From Chaetorhynchus papuensis (Eukaryota; Chordata; Aves; Passeriformes; Rhipiduridae): DNA of 64,000 bases. Positions within the stretch are counted from its first letter, which is position 1; each line of letters begins with the position of its first letter. Of this stretch, positions 1 through 12,400 are shown one piece after another. The notes beneath the pieces are model-generated. The model did not search any database, was not told where the DNA came from, and saw nothing but the letters and a program-made list of their open reading frames with translations. The position numbers and the translations under genes were made by a program. Where the stretch lies: NCBI GenBank assembly GCA_013396525.1, contig VWYX01000882.1, forward strand, positions 39,941 to 103,940. Reading direction: 5' to 3'.

Positions 1-254
1 AGGGGTTCTGCAGTGTGGTCACCCTCAGTGTGAGGGGCTCTGGCTGAGTGGTCACCCTCGGAGCGAGGGGTGTTTCAGTGTGGTCACCCTCGGAATGAGG
101 GGTTCTGGCCGAGTGGTCACCCTCAGTGTGAGGGGTTCTGGCCATGTGGTCACTCTGGGAGTGAGGCGTTCTGGCCGAGTGGTCACCCTCGGAGCGAGGC
201 GTTCTGGCCGAGTGGTCACCCTCAGTGTGAGGGGTTCTGGCTGAGTGGTCACTT
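1..254. repeat. 33-bp minisatellite, about 7.7 units, cut by the window edge
   Basis: Direct tandem copies of a 32-33 bp unit begin at 1, 33, 66, 98, 131, 164, 197 and 230. Every unit contains the core TGGTCACYCT with variable flanks (TTCTGGCCGAG before it, CGGAGCG, CAGTGTG or similar after it). Units 1, 4 and 7 all end in CAGTGTG, which hints at a three-unit higher-order repeat. Because 33 bp equals 11 codons, a repetitive open frame appears on both strands; these are by-products and not genes. The array probably continues to the left of the window. Confidence 0.97.
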
Positions 255-287
255 CTAGGAGCCCATCCCAGCCTTGCCCTTGGAGCT

Positions 288-344
288 GGGGTTACAGGGG
301 TAGGGGGGCTCCCTCCTGGGGGTTCCTGGATAAGTTTGGGGGGG
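288..344 (+). other. G-run cluster, quadruplex-capable
   Basis: Five runs of four or more G lie on the plus strand at 288-291, 297-300, 303-308, 318-322 and 338-344. The first four have loops of 5, 2 and 9 nt, which meets the usual pattern for an intramolecular G-quadruplex. The block directly follows the minisatellite. Formation in the cell is inference. Confidence 0.6.
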
Positions 345-1451
345 TTTGCAGGTGTTTTGTGCTGCAGTTTGTGTGGCCCTTTGGCGTTTGAGGGTTGGCA
401 CAATGTTTGTTTCCGTATTGGGAACTTCTCTGAAGAACTGTTTTGAAAAGAAATGGATTTGGGGCATAGCTTGTGGATGGTAATGCCAACCTGTGCCAGC
501 TTCGGTTCATAATTATGTGTTAGATTGACATCTGAGTTGCTCCAGTGTACATTCCTTGTTGTTCCTGATGGATTGGCAGTAATCTCAGAGAGGGGCAGTG
601 TAGGCAGCTGAGGATGATGATGTTTGAGCTATTTTTGATTAATCTACTTACAAATGTGAGTTAACTTCCTGAATCACAGGCAGTTCATATTTTTCACTGG
701 CCTTCACTTTGACTTTATTTTATGTTGTTCACCTGCTTTGATTTCAAAAAGGGAATGTACATGTTACTCTGGCACTGAAGAGTGGTGAGATGGCTGTGGA
801 ATTTTACTTGTTAACGAAAGCTGAAAATCCTCAGTGTAAGTTCACAGAAGTGGCTGAAGAGCATGTAGCTAAAAGCCTGCAATTGATAATTATTCTGTTC
901 CTACAGCAGATCACATTATCTGCTTGCAGGAGCCTCAGGCTTCACTGGGGCTTGATCCATCCATTAATGACCACGCTACAAATACAGTGACAAGTACCTA
1001 ACTTTAATTTTGTTTTGAGGTGCACTGAAATTACGGACTTCTGAAAGCAAAACCAAAATACTTGAGAATGAGGTCAAAATGGAGTAGGAAGACTGACTTC
1101 TTTGAATAGATGTTGTCCTCCTTGGTTTTTATTTTTTAACTGATTGCTCTCATTTTCCCCTGGAGCTGAAAGGGTCTATTTTTTCCTTCATAGTGTAATT
1201 CTGTCACAGATATTTAGCAAAGCAAAACGTTAACTGATGTATATTATCTGATTCCTTGTGGAGAAAATTCTGCACACTAAACATAATGCACAAAAATAAC
1301 ACTAATTGAGAGATATATCTTAAAATTAAATGAGTTCTTTTCTTAATTCGTAACAATTACTAAGCACTTCTGTGAGCCAGATACCATTGCTTGCTTTCCA
1401 CAGTAAGTTTTGAAATTAACAATGGAAATAAGTAGCTTCAGGCAAGACCTT
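345..1451. other. Unique non-coding DNA
   Basis: AT-rich, CpG-poor sequence with no recognisable repeat, RNA gene or exon. The longest open frames are under 75 codons and resemble nothing I know. Confidence 0.7.

Positions 1452-1492
<41 letters not shown>
1452..1492. repeat. (TG)n(TA)n compound microsatellite
   Basis: An uninterrupted TG run covers 1452-1474 and passes directly into an alternating TA run to 1492. Compound alternating purine-pyrimidine tracts of this kind are length-polymorphic and can unwind or adopt Z-DNA; only the repeat itself is seen. Confidence 0.97.
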
Positions 1493-4400
1493 GTATGAGA
1501 TAGTTTCTCACTTACTGCAAAGGAATTTATCAGAGTTGCATATTTTTGCTTTGGCAGGACCTTTGTTGCCTTTTATAAAGTTTTTAATGTCTTGTGCACA
1601 GCAGTAACTTTTCTCAATTGTTTGTGAGCTCATCTCATTTACACTTTACTTGTTAACTGAACGCAGCGTTGCTGGAGAAAATGAAATGGACATTTCGGAA
1701 TGGGAACGTGTGTGAAGTTGCATCATCTGGTTTTTTGAAGATAATAAAAATTAAAATAACTAAATGCAAAAGAACAAAATTAATGATAGCTGATCTTATG
1801 TAGTGGAATGTTCCTCTCCTAAAAACTTCCAGTGGAGACAAAAGTTACAAATTGTGTTGGAAAGCAAAGCCAGGCTTTAAAGTGTACAAGAGGCAGCTCC
1901 ATGGTCATTATACTCGCTGAACAAGCGTGCAGGCAAACATCACATGTTTCAAAAGATGCAAGGATGCATTTGAAAGGCATCCAGTTCTATCAGACAAAGA
2001 GCTCTAGATGGAGACTCCAGCTGAGAACAAATTAACCATCGGCCCGGAATGTGGCTGGTGCTTTTGGTTTAATCCAGTACTGAGCATTTAATATCAATAG
2101 ATGTGCTTCATCAGGAAAGCCGGGTTGGGATGCTTCCTGTGGATTCCATCACAGAATAACCCTTTGGATGCTGTTGCTGTGCAGTGTTTGATGGGAGAAG
2201 ATCACTGGAACAGTGAGCAGCAAATGCAAATGGGGCACACACTGACAAAGACAGGAGGCTCTGGCACCAGACAGCAGAACTACTAGAATCTTTCACTGGA
2301 ATTTATAGTAACTCTATCTTCTTTTTTATTTTTTCAATGTGTGGTGTTTTCGGAGCTCTTCTGAATGAATCAACACTAAAATGCAAAACAGGGCATATTT
2401 CTCCATTATTTTTATCACCAGTGGACTTCATTCAGTGAGCAGTTTGTTACAAGATATTTTGTAGATGAAGGTTCCTGTTAATAATCCTTGCATCTGAAAA
2501 TTCTTAATCTGTTTGGTGACAGTGAGGGAACACACTCATGGATAAGTTTGGTAAATGCACTTGGTTTATATAATTCTGAAGTGCAAAGATGTTTGTAAAG
2601 CAGTGTGAGTCTTTGCTTGAGACTGGCTTCAGCAAGGCCTCATTTACACTATTTTTTTTTTCCCCTGAAGTGCTGATTTGCACCCTGGTGTGTAGTAGTT
2701 GTACATTAGGCACTGTCCACCATCCTCAGCCCATGTGTGATATTTTGGTATGAAAGTTGTTCCTTTGTTTGCTTTTGTACCCAAATGAAAGGCGTCAGTC
2801 CCTTGATGTTGTAGTGCACAGAGCTGTGCACTAATGAAGGGGCTGATACTGAAGATATTTTTTATCCCCACTGCTATTTTATCAAATAAACTGTTGTACA
2901 ATATGCTTGAGTAATGAATATAACATAATAAATGTTGTTACATTTTCTGTTTTGTTGCCAGAAGATGGGTCTTGTGGGAAAGGTTAAATCTAACAATATG
3001 ATCACTTGGTGGCTTAAGCACTCTACTGAATCAAGGCCTTCTTTATTCTAATTAGAGGGCTTCAAAATAATCCCTGTATAAGGATGCTGTAGAAACTTGC
3101 AGGATTTCAAATGGGCAACTAGCAGGAATTTCTGACAAGTGTTCAGAAAACGTCTTATGGCTGCTTTAATAGATGAGGGGAATCTTCCTGTTCAAGACCA
3201 ACTATTTCCCTGAAATTAAGGTCACATTTAAAAAGAAATGCCCCTCAAAAAACCCCAAACTTTTCTTATCTTCCCTGTTTTTCGTAACCAAAACACCATT
3301 TTTTGTTGCTTTTCTTGCCTATATAAAAATCTATTTTTTTTTCTTTTGGAAAATATGCTGTTTAAATTGGCAAAATACCAAACAGAGCTTATTATCAAAA
3401 TTCATTAAACTCATATCCTTTGATCTTCAAAAAGACCTCTTCAAGATTGAAAGAAAGAGAAAATATTTGTTATTACTTTTGCCTAAAATATTTAAAAAGT
3501 ATAATTGTAAATGTTGACCCATGCTGTTTTAGTGGGTGTGTCTCACTGTAAGAGAACCTTACCTTTTATTTTAGGTGCAGTTAGTACGTAGCTCTTGAAA
3601 CCAGAATTGCTCTTCCACTGTTGTTAAATTTTCAGCGTTTTGAGAGTGAGGATTTGTTCCAGGTTATTTTATTTCTTTTCTGTACCATTATCATTGGGGA
3701 GGTGCTGGGGATGTGTGACATGAGCAGGGGATCTCACTGTACTGCTGTTTACAATGTGCTTTCCTGACTCCTACTACTGTTGGTGAAATAACAGATGAAA
3801 GACTTTTAAGGGAAGCTCAGAACACTGAAAAATCAGCTATCACTCCACAGAGCCTTTGGGACACGCTCAGGGCAGATGGCAATTTGCCACCAAAGCACTC
3901 CAACTTTTCGCTGTTACTTTAACACTGTTGAGCAAGTCACAGACAAAATTCTATTTGATTTCTGGTTATTCTTCTGACTGTTACATTAAATGGGCCAAGC
4001 TTAAGTGGGGTTTACCCTGGAGAACGGTAGAAGTAACGATGCCTTGCTGCAAATACTGAAATAAGGAATCTGTTGGCTTTTAAAACTTTTTACTAAGTTA
4101 TCTCCTGGCACATGATACCAGTTCAGAGAAAAGGGCTATATCCCATTTTCCAGGTGTAAAATCTGCAATCCTTTTTTTCCCCTCTTGAGGAAACTCTTGG
4201 AACTTCCTCATGTCTGTTACAGAAGAGGTCATTAGGAGCTCATTGAGGATTATTATTACCCACCTTGGTTCTAGGTATTCTAATGCCTGCATCAGCCTGG
4301 ATGCCATGCACAGCACAGAAATTGCCACATGGAAACACCAGTCTGGGCCCCACAGCTGGTTTTTACTGCTCTGTTCAAACTAATAATTCACAGATTCCTT

Positions 4401-4779
4401 CCCTGTTTTGGGAAAGAATCTGTGACATTTAACAGCTTTCTATAGACACACGGTCACTTACATCCTGTAGTTTGTAGTGGGGTGTTTGGATGAAGAAGAT
4501 GCAAATGGAGTTATATTGGCTTTATTTATGGCTGATTTCTGGATGGTGGGTCCTGGACAATGTCAAAGAGTAGGAGATTATCCTGAATAGACCTTTTATT
4601 TCCACCTGTACCTGTTCTTCTGTCAGTTTTAGTGAGCAGGTATGTTAAGTATTTTTAAGTTTTGGGCAGTAATTCTGGGAAAGGATGATCCAGACTTTCT
4701 CAGCACCATGGATGAGAGTTTTGATCAATATCCAGCTGCTCAGACTTCTTAGTGGCTTTAGTTTCTTTCTTTTTCTGTT
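1493..4779. other. Unique non-coding DNA, locally very AT-rich
   Basis: No repeat family or exon was recognised. A 114-codon plus-strand open frame (3173-3517) is almost all Phe, Lys, Leu and Ile because the DNA is T- and A-rich, and it has no coding signature. A 76-codon minus-strand frame at 4098-4328 is likewise unremarkable. Confidence 0.65.
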
Positions 4780-4794
4780 AAAAAAAAAAAAAAA
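4780..4794. repeat. A15 homopolymer
   Basis: Fifteen consecutive A follow a T/C-rich stretch. No retroposed gene body is recognisable upstream, so it is listed as a simple repeat only. Confidence 0.95.
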
Positions 4795-5866
4795 GGATAG
4801 AAGTCCCAAATACACAAAAAGGGCTCCTTAGAGTTCTGTTAAATTCCATAATATCCAGTTCAGATTCTATGAAAAGGTTGAGTTTTCTGGCTTTAAAGTT
4901 TGTTCCCCTTATAATGGACCTACTTGACATAAGTGTCTTGAGCACCTCTTTGCCCTGGATGAAGAGCAGCTCCCAGCAATTCAGCCGCACATTTCCCCTT
5001 CACATGGGGGAAGGGGAGTTGAATTGTCCTTGTTTTCATGCAGTGAATGACAAATCTGCCTGATCCCTCATGGTTGTGCCACTGGTTAGTGCTAGAGCAC
5101 CTAGTCTTGGACTAAGAAACAGTATTTCTGTAAAATATCTAGTAAATGTTGAGTTCCGCGTGTGTAATTTGCAAAAGCCAATAGTCTGAGTGGGAGCTGC
5201 CTAAAGTAGGCACTCTGAAGTGCCAAGGAGAAGCTCAAGGGGTCAGCTGGGCAAACTCTTAGCTGATGACTGTGGGTAATTATGCAGAACAAAACAATTT
5301 GAACAGGTCTGCTCAAGAAAAACTTGAGAATCCAGTCAGTTTATTCCTGGAGAATGACCTAAGTGTGAAAGAACTGAGTCAAAACATGTCCTTAAATGAG
5401 TCTGATAGAAGAAGTGAAAATAGATACCCTCTTTGCTGAGTATCTTCAAGGGCCTGTTGAGCAGGCAGAGACACATGCTGGCCAAACAGCTCCCAAATGT
5501 TTCCTTCCTCTTGCGCTGATTATCTATATAAAACTCAATTTCTTCAGCCAAATTTTTATTTTCTGAGAATATTTGACAAAATGGGCCTTGCAAGGGAGGA
5601 ACCCATAGTTAAAGAGTTTTCTTGTGCCTAGGAGTAGACTGGAGCATAGACCAGATGAGAGAGTGGGAGACTTCTCAGGAGACAGAGCTTCGTGATTACC
5701 TGACACTGCTGCTGGGAGATTCCAGTGTCTAAAGTGATTCCCAGGTTAAACTTTTGTAACTCGTGCACGTGGTGCACTGGGAGGGACGCTGGGAACGTGG
5801 TGAAACAGCAGTGGAGATCTGCAACAGTTGTGCTGCTGCTTGGGCACCTTTGTCATGAGCTGGGTG
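4795..5866. other. Unique non-coding DNA
   Basis: Mixed-composition sequence with several chance open frames of 60-85 codons on both strands. None has a recognisable domain, and no known repeat was seen. Confidence 0.65.
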
Positions 5867-6202
5867 TCACTTCTGTGGGGACCAAGGGGCTTGAAGTGAA
5901 GGCTGCAAAGCCTTTCTTTCTCCTGCATTTTTGTTGAGGATTTGCACTTGGCTCTTGGTCAGGTCAAACAGAATAGATGGATCTGCCCAGCAGACCTTCT
6001 CCTTTTTTGGGGCAGGGGGACATGTGCTCTTTTCAGCTTTGGTTTGGGTTTTTTTTGTGGCTGGCGTTCGTTCTTGCCTTTGAGGCTGGATTAACTGGAC
6101 ATCTGGTGCTGGAGATTTTCTCCTCCTCGTTAAAGAGACATGAGTTGCTTCCATGCCAGTCTTCTGATGTCTGTCCAGAAGATTCCGCAGGCACTGAGAC
6201 AT
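5867..6202 (-). other. Exon-like open frame, 111 codons, product unknown
   Basis: This minus-strand frame starts with ATG at 6202 and ends with TGA at 5867. The ATG has A at -3. The predicted protein is basic, rich in Lys, Gln, Thr, Pro and Arg, and looks disordered (residues about 25-70), followed by a more hydrophobic stretch with motifs such as CWADPSILFDL. Several CpG are kept inside codons although the surroundings are CpG-poor. Upstream, a pyrimidine-rich stretch ends in CCTGCCAG and could be a splice acceptor. I do not recognise the protein, no polyadenylation signal lies close after the stop, and no partner exon is evident. It may be a real exon, a decayed one, or chance. Confidence 0.25.
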
Positions 6203-8769
6203 GCTGAGTTGTGAGTTTAATTATCCTGGCAGGTTGTTAGAGACGAAACAAAAGATGGGAATTGCCACTCTGATAACAGAAGCCTATACAGAAAATTCTC
6301 GAAGGAATACATAAAAATGTAAACTGCTTGGTAATATGGCACTTTTTCTACTTGGGATCTGCCTAAATGTGTTTCACATGTTTCTGGAAATTCCAGAGTT
6401 GTGATCGTGTTTACTTTTAATGCTTAATAGATGCTATAAAATGACTGTCTATGGGGTGAAAATAAAATAAAGCATTTGCATTTGTTGATATTTTCTGTCT
6501 GAAAAGCAGGGGATTGTTAACTGATGCCAATCAAATTTGGCATTGGATTCTATTGAGTTTGATACGGTTATTGGCCATAATATGTTTCAACACCTATTTT
6601 ATATGTTAAATATTAGTGTGCAGTTAAATTACCCAGCATTTTAAGTACAGTTCATGTTATTGCCTGTAACTAACCCTGCATCGATAACCTGCCACAGTTA
6701 AGCAAGTTGTGGAGGGCTTCGAGACTGTCCAAAACTGCAAACTATTGCATTTAGAAGACTTAGACGTTATTTTATTAATTTTTTCCCCAAGATTAAATAG
6801 TTTGCCATGCAGTAAAGATGCCAATGTCTGTCATGGAACTGGGCCATGCATTACAGGGAACTCTTTGATGCCACAAAGGAGATGCTGCAGTGCAGCCCCT
6901 GGTAGCAGCACTCTCTGGTTTCAGCTCGCCCCTCACATCATGTGCAGTTTAGCATTGGCTGTATTGGCTGGGGAGCCATTTCCACACAGATGTAAAACCA
7001 TGAGCAAAGAAAAACTGCTTTTGTTAGTCTTGTGTTTCCTTCAGAGCAGAATTACTCTTCCAGGAAGACAAAGTATGATGAATGCATTTACTGTGAAATG
7101 CTGGCAAACGCACCTGCGAAGCACATTTGAAGTCTGATAGATAATGATGTCAGAAAGTATGTGCCTGAGTGAAATGTCATGGTTTCCCCCACGTTCATTC
7201 CAGGTATCCTGGACAGCCCTAGATTTATAAACAAAACTATAGTGTCCGAAACAAGGTGTTGATATTTCTCATGGCTTATGGAAATAACGGAGAGCAGTGG
7301 TTAAAATCCAGGAAGACAGAATGTCAGGAAATTGATAGGGAGTGGAAAATAAAGAACATGATTATCTCCTACACGGGCATCTCACAGTGTCTGCTGCTTT
7401 GATCTCTGTCTCGGGGCTCAATAGAACTGCAGAAGATCTAGAAAAGAATTGTGCATGATGATCAGCAGAATGGAACTTCTGTTTTTAAGTAGCTCGTGCT
7501 AGGGGCTTTTAGGCTGAGGAAAAGGAAACAGAGGAAGTATGAAAGAGCTGGAGAAAGAGAACAGGGGAGAGTTGTATGAGAATTAAGAGTTATCAAACCC
7601 AGCAAGTGGTTGGCTCAGTGATTAAAGAAAACAGTTCCTCACACAGCATGGAGTTAACCCATGGAAGTTGCTGATCCAATGCATTGTATGTGGATAACAA
7701 AATTTGTGTGGGCTCAAAGCAATTGGACAATTAGGTTACAAATTCAAATTATTAAGAGTTATTGTATTCAAAAGTAATTATTTCTCTTCAAGAAGTTCTT
7801 GACCCCTGTTTCTTTGGATTGTAGAACATTCCCACAGAACAGTGTGTACACTCTGTCCCTGGATACTTGTCATGTTCTCACAGGCTCCCTCAGTCATCTG
7901 CTGTTGGCAGCTGCTGGAGTATTGAACTGGAGGGATCTTTGCCTTGACCCTGTGTTTCTGTTCTTACAAATTAGATTACTCATGTGTATCTGGTTTAAAA
8001 AAATAAATAATAAACTTTAAAAAATGTGAAAGGGGAAAGGGCTTACATCTACTTCCAAATATAAATTAGTAACTAAAATCACAATACATCTTGTGATTCC
8101 TTGTTTCTGACTTCTTGGGCAAAATGAAGGCTGCAGCTCAGACTGGGGTGCCACAGGAGGTTAACTGGGAGCACTGGCCTCACTTAAATGGTTTTGTTTT
8201 TCTGACAGAACCTGAGAACTCTGTGATAATTTCTAATCAAGAGAAATCAACAAATAAAGAATATAGCTAATGTAACACGTTTACCATGTGCTTTATTTAC
8301 ACTTGTGGAACTGTGGTGTATCATGGGTAAGTGGTACCAAGGTCTCTGAATAGGAGAGGGATCTGTTTTACTCAGACTTATAAATGTGTGTATCGTACAA
8401 GTCAGTCTTTTTGATTAACAAAGATGTCGAGCTCTTGTATGAAATTAGAGTTTACAGTTGTCAGACCTGTGAAAGAGATGATTTTTCTCTGTGGAACACT
8501 TCTGAATATAACAATGTCTGTAGCACTGTTTAGCATTTGATTGTATATTCAGCACTTCCCTGGGAAGAGGAAGATCACTTGCTATCTGCAGAGATATTCA
8601 AAAGGCTTTCTTTCACCATTCTCCAAAAGACTTTTAGGCTGTTATATTTGCCTTCCTGTGCAGGAATAGCAAAACAGTCCCTGGAACTTCATGAAGCAAA
8701 GTTTTGAAGAGGTGGGAGAAGGGGGTGGACTCTGGTGCAATTTATTTGTTTATGTCCCCCCTGACAAAT
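6203..8769. other. Unique non-coding DNA
   Basis: No repeat family was recognised. A 142-codon plus-strand frame (6709-7137) is long for this composition but has no signal peptide, domain or splice context, and I treat it as chance. A short A/T-rich stretch lies near 7997-8024. Confidence 0.6.
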
Positions 8770-8896
8770 GCCCTTTAAAGTTCAGTTTTTAGGACCCCAC
8801 GGATCAGCGGCAGCCCCTGCGCTGGCTCTGCCCATGCAGTGCAGGTCGAGGGTGGGAGAGGAGAAAAGGTGCCACGTGCCAGAGCCTTCCCTGTCA

Positions 8897-8912
8897 GCCC
8901 CTTTGGGTGCCA
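8897..8912 (-). other. Primer-binding-site-like motif beside an LTR
   Basis: Read on the minus strand this is TGGCACCCAAAGGGGC, which resembles a retroviral lysine-tRNA primer binding site with about two bases missing. It lies 5 bp beyond the inferred 3' end of the neighbouring minus-strand LTR, as expected for the start of a provirus. About 130 bp further out (8770-8896) may be leader remnant, but no gag-like frame is visible. The match is imperfect. Confidence 0.4.
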
Positions 8913-8917
8913 GGCAC

Positions 8918-9463
8918 TGGGAGCTGCCCAGCGCTGGGCAGGTGTGGGAGCGCTGCTGGAACCGAACGGGACAGGGAGCCAGGACAGACCCTTTATCAGC
9001 CTCATATACAGAGTGCAGACACCAGAGATAACACAAGCTCGTGCTGTGCAGGCAAAACCAAGGATTTCCTGGTTACAGAGCATTCTTAAAGGTTTTTCAG
9101 CCAATAGCAGATATTCTAAAAGCTACAGACAGCTGTTTTAACCTATCTTCTATAGTGCACATACATTCGTTATAAACAATACTTGCTTGTTTCATTCCTT
9201 ATACAACAGTGCATAATATTCCATTATTAAGCTTAACCTTATCTCTCTTGCTAAGCATATTTTTTGCAACTCTAAAAGCCATCTCAGCCAGGCCTAGAAA
9301 CTTTAACCATTGTTTTAATGTCTTTGCTCTGCTGTATAATTGTATCTTCTTTAATGTTTTCACAGCCAAAGCTACTCCCTAAAATCTTTCTGCTTTATTC
9401 TTAAAACCTGCTTTTGTTTCTCACGCTTTAGAAGCCCTTCTACCCTTTTTTGTGTTTCCCACA
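8918..9463 (-). mobile_element. Probable endogenous retrovirus LTR, about 546 bp
   Basis: Read on the minus strand the segment begins TGTGGGAAAC and ends CCCA, giving TG...CA termini. It contains a CCAAT-like box (ATTGGCTG) near 9100, then a TATA-like TGTATATGAGG near 9001-9011 and GATAAA just after, an order expected for U3 and R. Composition differs from the flanks: an AT-rich U3 and a GC-rich last third. The primer-binding-site-like motif follows at the proper side. No second LTR or viral gene is seen, so this would be a truncated provirus. Open frames crossing it on both strands (8768-9141) are by-products. Target duplications could not be found because the internal side is lost. Confidence 0.5.
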
Positions 9464-12400
9464 TGAGAGCAGTCCCTGAGCTCGCCCCTGTCCAGCACTC
9501 AGACCTGGGGAAGGGATGCTCCTGTCAGTTCTGCATGGCTTTCACCCATCCCTGGTTGCAAATACCTGTTCTCCTTGAGATGTTTATGAAAGAGAAATGC
9601 CTTGCAGCTTAAGGGAATTGGTGTCGCTGTTTCTGGTTATTTTTAGTTTCCATTGCATTGATTTGTGGTTACCCCTGTGGGCAGAGAGAACAAAAACCCC
9701 CAAAACTCAAACCAAACCCCCCCCTTCTCCACCCCAGAAGAGCTGCTCAGTATATGAGAAGGCTTTTGCTACAAAATCAGATTCCTTCAGCAGGAATTTG
9801 TACAATTTTCACTGGCTTTTTCCTTCCTTTTATGCCAAACCCTTACACAGTAATCTTAATCTATTTTTTTAATACCGTTTCTACCCCCATTGGCTCCTAA
9901 CAGGTTGCTACATAATTTATTCTATTATACATTACAGTAAAATGTGCAGAGCCAAAAGCTGTGGGAGTTTAGTGCAACCACTAATGGAACATATATCTAA
10001 TTTGGAAATCATAGAAATTTTTTTTACTGAAACTCTTGGGAACTGTTTTTTTTACATCAGCTTCTTAATAAATTTTTAGGTAATTGTTAATTCATATTTC
10101 TTGGAGTTAGAGCTGTTGATCACATTGCTTCACTGTTCTGTACTTTAATTCACAGAAATATTTTACTTTTTTTCTTTTTTTCAGAAAATAGTAATTAGTA
10201 TAACACCTAACAAATTCATTCTTTCTACTCCTGAATAAAGTCAGTGATAAATGGCCTTTGTCAACTTAGATAATGTTTTGTGTACTTTTTCTAGCAGCTA
10301 AAATTTAAATAAGGAATTACAACAAACCGTAGCTACATTGTTGTTAGTGTTGTACCTTTGAAAGGTATTAAACACATCCTTTGAATGGGACTAAATTTCT
10401 GTAATGTAACTTGATGATAAAAGAAACACACAACTTTACAACACAGTCGTTGCTAGGGATTGGCAGCATCTGCAAATTACCAGAACAAGTCAAGACCTCT
10501 GGAATAAGAACCCAGTAATGGGTAAATGTTTCAGGCACATTAGGAGAATGTGAGCAGAATTCTCATGATAGATGAGAAGTTTTTAATAAAAGGAGAACCA
10601 AGAAGTTGAATGCCCTTAAGTTATTATAACTCTTTTCTTTTAACAAGCAGACCAAAGCTGTACAGCAGCCACAGAAATATAGGGAAAAAGTATATGGCTC
10701 TTCTGTATCATAGAATAAATTTGATTAATGTCTTCTGAATGGAAATTACCACTCCCTTGATTTTTTCCCCCAGATTGTCTTTTCTGTTGGACAGAGCCAA
10801 ACACAGCACCCAGTAAGGAAGGGTGTTTGTCAGTGAGTGGCCACAACTCTCTCAATGGACTAGAATTCTATTGCTTTCCAGTTTAACCCTTAATTTGTGT
10901 CTTTAGTAATTGTGGTTTCATGCAGGTTTATGGCTTTTCTGTTGGACTCTCCAAGAGTGATTTCCATTATCACATGGAGTGAAGCATGATGGTTTAGGTA
11001 TGTTTTTCTATCATATATTAAATATTGAGGCAATAACCTGCTTTGCAATAATTTATTTTGTCTCTGTGACCAGATCACACTGAACTGTTGACATATTTTT
11101 GGATGAGAAGACTGATTTGTCCTTTTGGTCACAGAAAAAATGTTCAAGGCTTTTATTGTACGCAGTAACTGGGGATTAATCCTGGTATCTCTTCTTTAAC
11201 CAGAGCTGTTTTTAAATCCTGTCTACCCCTTTCACAATGAGTGGTGAGTGCTTGTTTAGGGACTAAATATTTCCTCTGTTCTCAGTTCTGTGGGGAGTTT
11301 TTTGGGTGCCAGGGATGGTGGGGAGGGTGTGTATGGTGGTTTGTCATTAAACAAATGAAGCAAGTGGATTTTTTCGTGGTGTACAATCCATACACAGAGC
11401 CAGAAATGCAATAATAGCCTATAAAAACCTTTCTAGATGTGCAAACTGACAAATCTGTGTGCTTCTTACTTGGAAAATGTTGTTCAATAGTTATTTGAAC
11501 CGAACCAGTTAGAAAATTGTTATAATAGTTCTGCAGTGGAAACTGCCAGCTGAAGGCTAATTTGCAAAAAGGATTGAAGCTGATGGAATTACTTTCTGAG
11601 TGTAGTAGGTGGAAACTCTTCTGGCCCTTCCCAAACGGTGAGGTAGAGCTGTAAATGGGATAGCTGCTGGTGAGTTGGTGCAGCAGGCTGCTCGTGTAGC
11701 TCTGTTCATCAATACCAGGCTCGCGTGTGAGCAGCCCACCTCTGACAGAGGAAGGGCATTGCTGGTGCCAGCAGCCCCTCGGCACAGAGGGGCTCAGCAG
11801 GAGGAGGAACCAGCCCAGCAGGGGCTGGGAGGTGCTGAGTGCTGGTTTGGCCGCTCGTGTGTGCCAGGCTGTCAGGCACGTGGTGTTTGAGCTTTTCTGC
11901 GCTGTTGTAGCCACAGTAGCAATTCATGACTTGGACTTCTGGGATCTCTGGAAACAGGAAGCTGGGGAAGCTGCTTTCTGCTCATTCTGTTTTTCTGTAG
12001 CCTCTGAAAGGAGACTTTTTACTCTCTTTTTTGTCAACATGAGCATGTGGAACGTGAAGTACTCTTAAATGAAAGTGAAATATGTGGTAAGAGACTGATC
12101 CCAGATATGAGTGGAGGGAATCATAGTGAGGATCTGTTTTCAAGGTGAACCTTTCTCTTTGAAATTCTCATCTCCTGCTTCATCCACTGCTGTTTATTTT
12201 CACTTCATGCACAGCCTTTTTGGAAATGTGTCTATCAAACCTGAGTACAGCAGCCCTGAGGAATAAGGACTCCACCAGCAGCTCCTGCTCATGCTTTCTC
12301 TAATCAGCTGAAGCACTAATGAGTAATCAACGGCAGTGGAGAAATTTACAGCAGGTCTGCGTTCCATGTGCAGCGTGGTGAGCAATGTTTTGCTGCTGCT

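Noticed and set aside
1..254. CRISPR-like array of repeats
   Set aside because: The 33-bp units are contiguous with no spacers, and the genome is a vertebrate one.
52..258. Repetitive protein with an 11-residue period on both strands
   Set aside because: It arises only because the 33-bp minisatellite unit is a multiple of three; there is no sensible start or splice context.
3173..3517. 114-codon Phe/Lys-rich open frame
   Set aside because: The composition simply mirrors T- and A-rich DNA; no domain and no coding-like codon pattern.
6709..7137. 142-codon plus-strand open frame
   Set aside because: The translation has no recognisable domain, no splice context and a mixture typical of chance frames.
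8768..9141. Overlapping 80-109-codon frames on both strands
   Set aside because: They lie in the probable LTR and its leader, which are relatively stop-poor.
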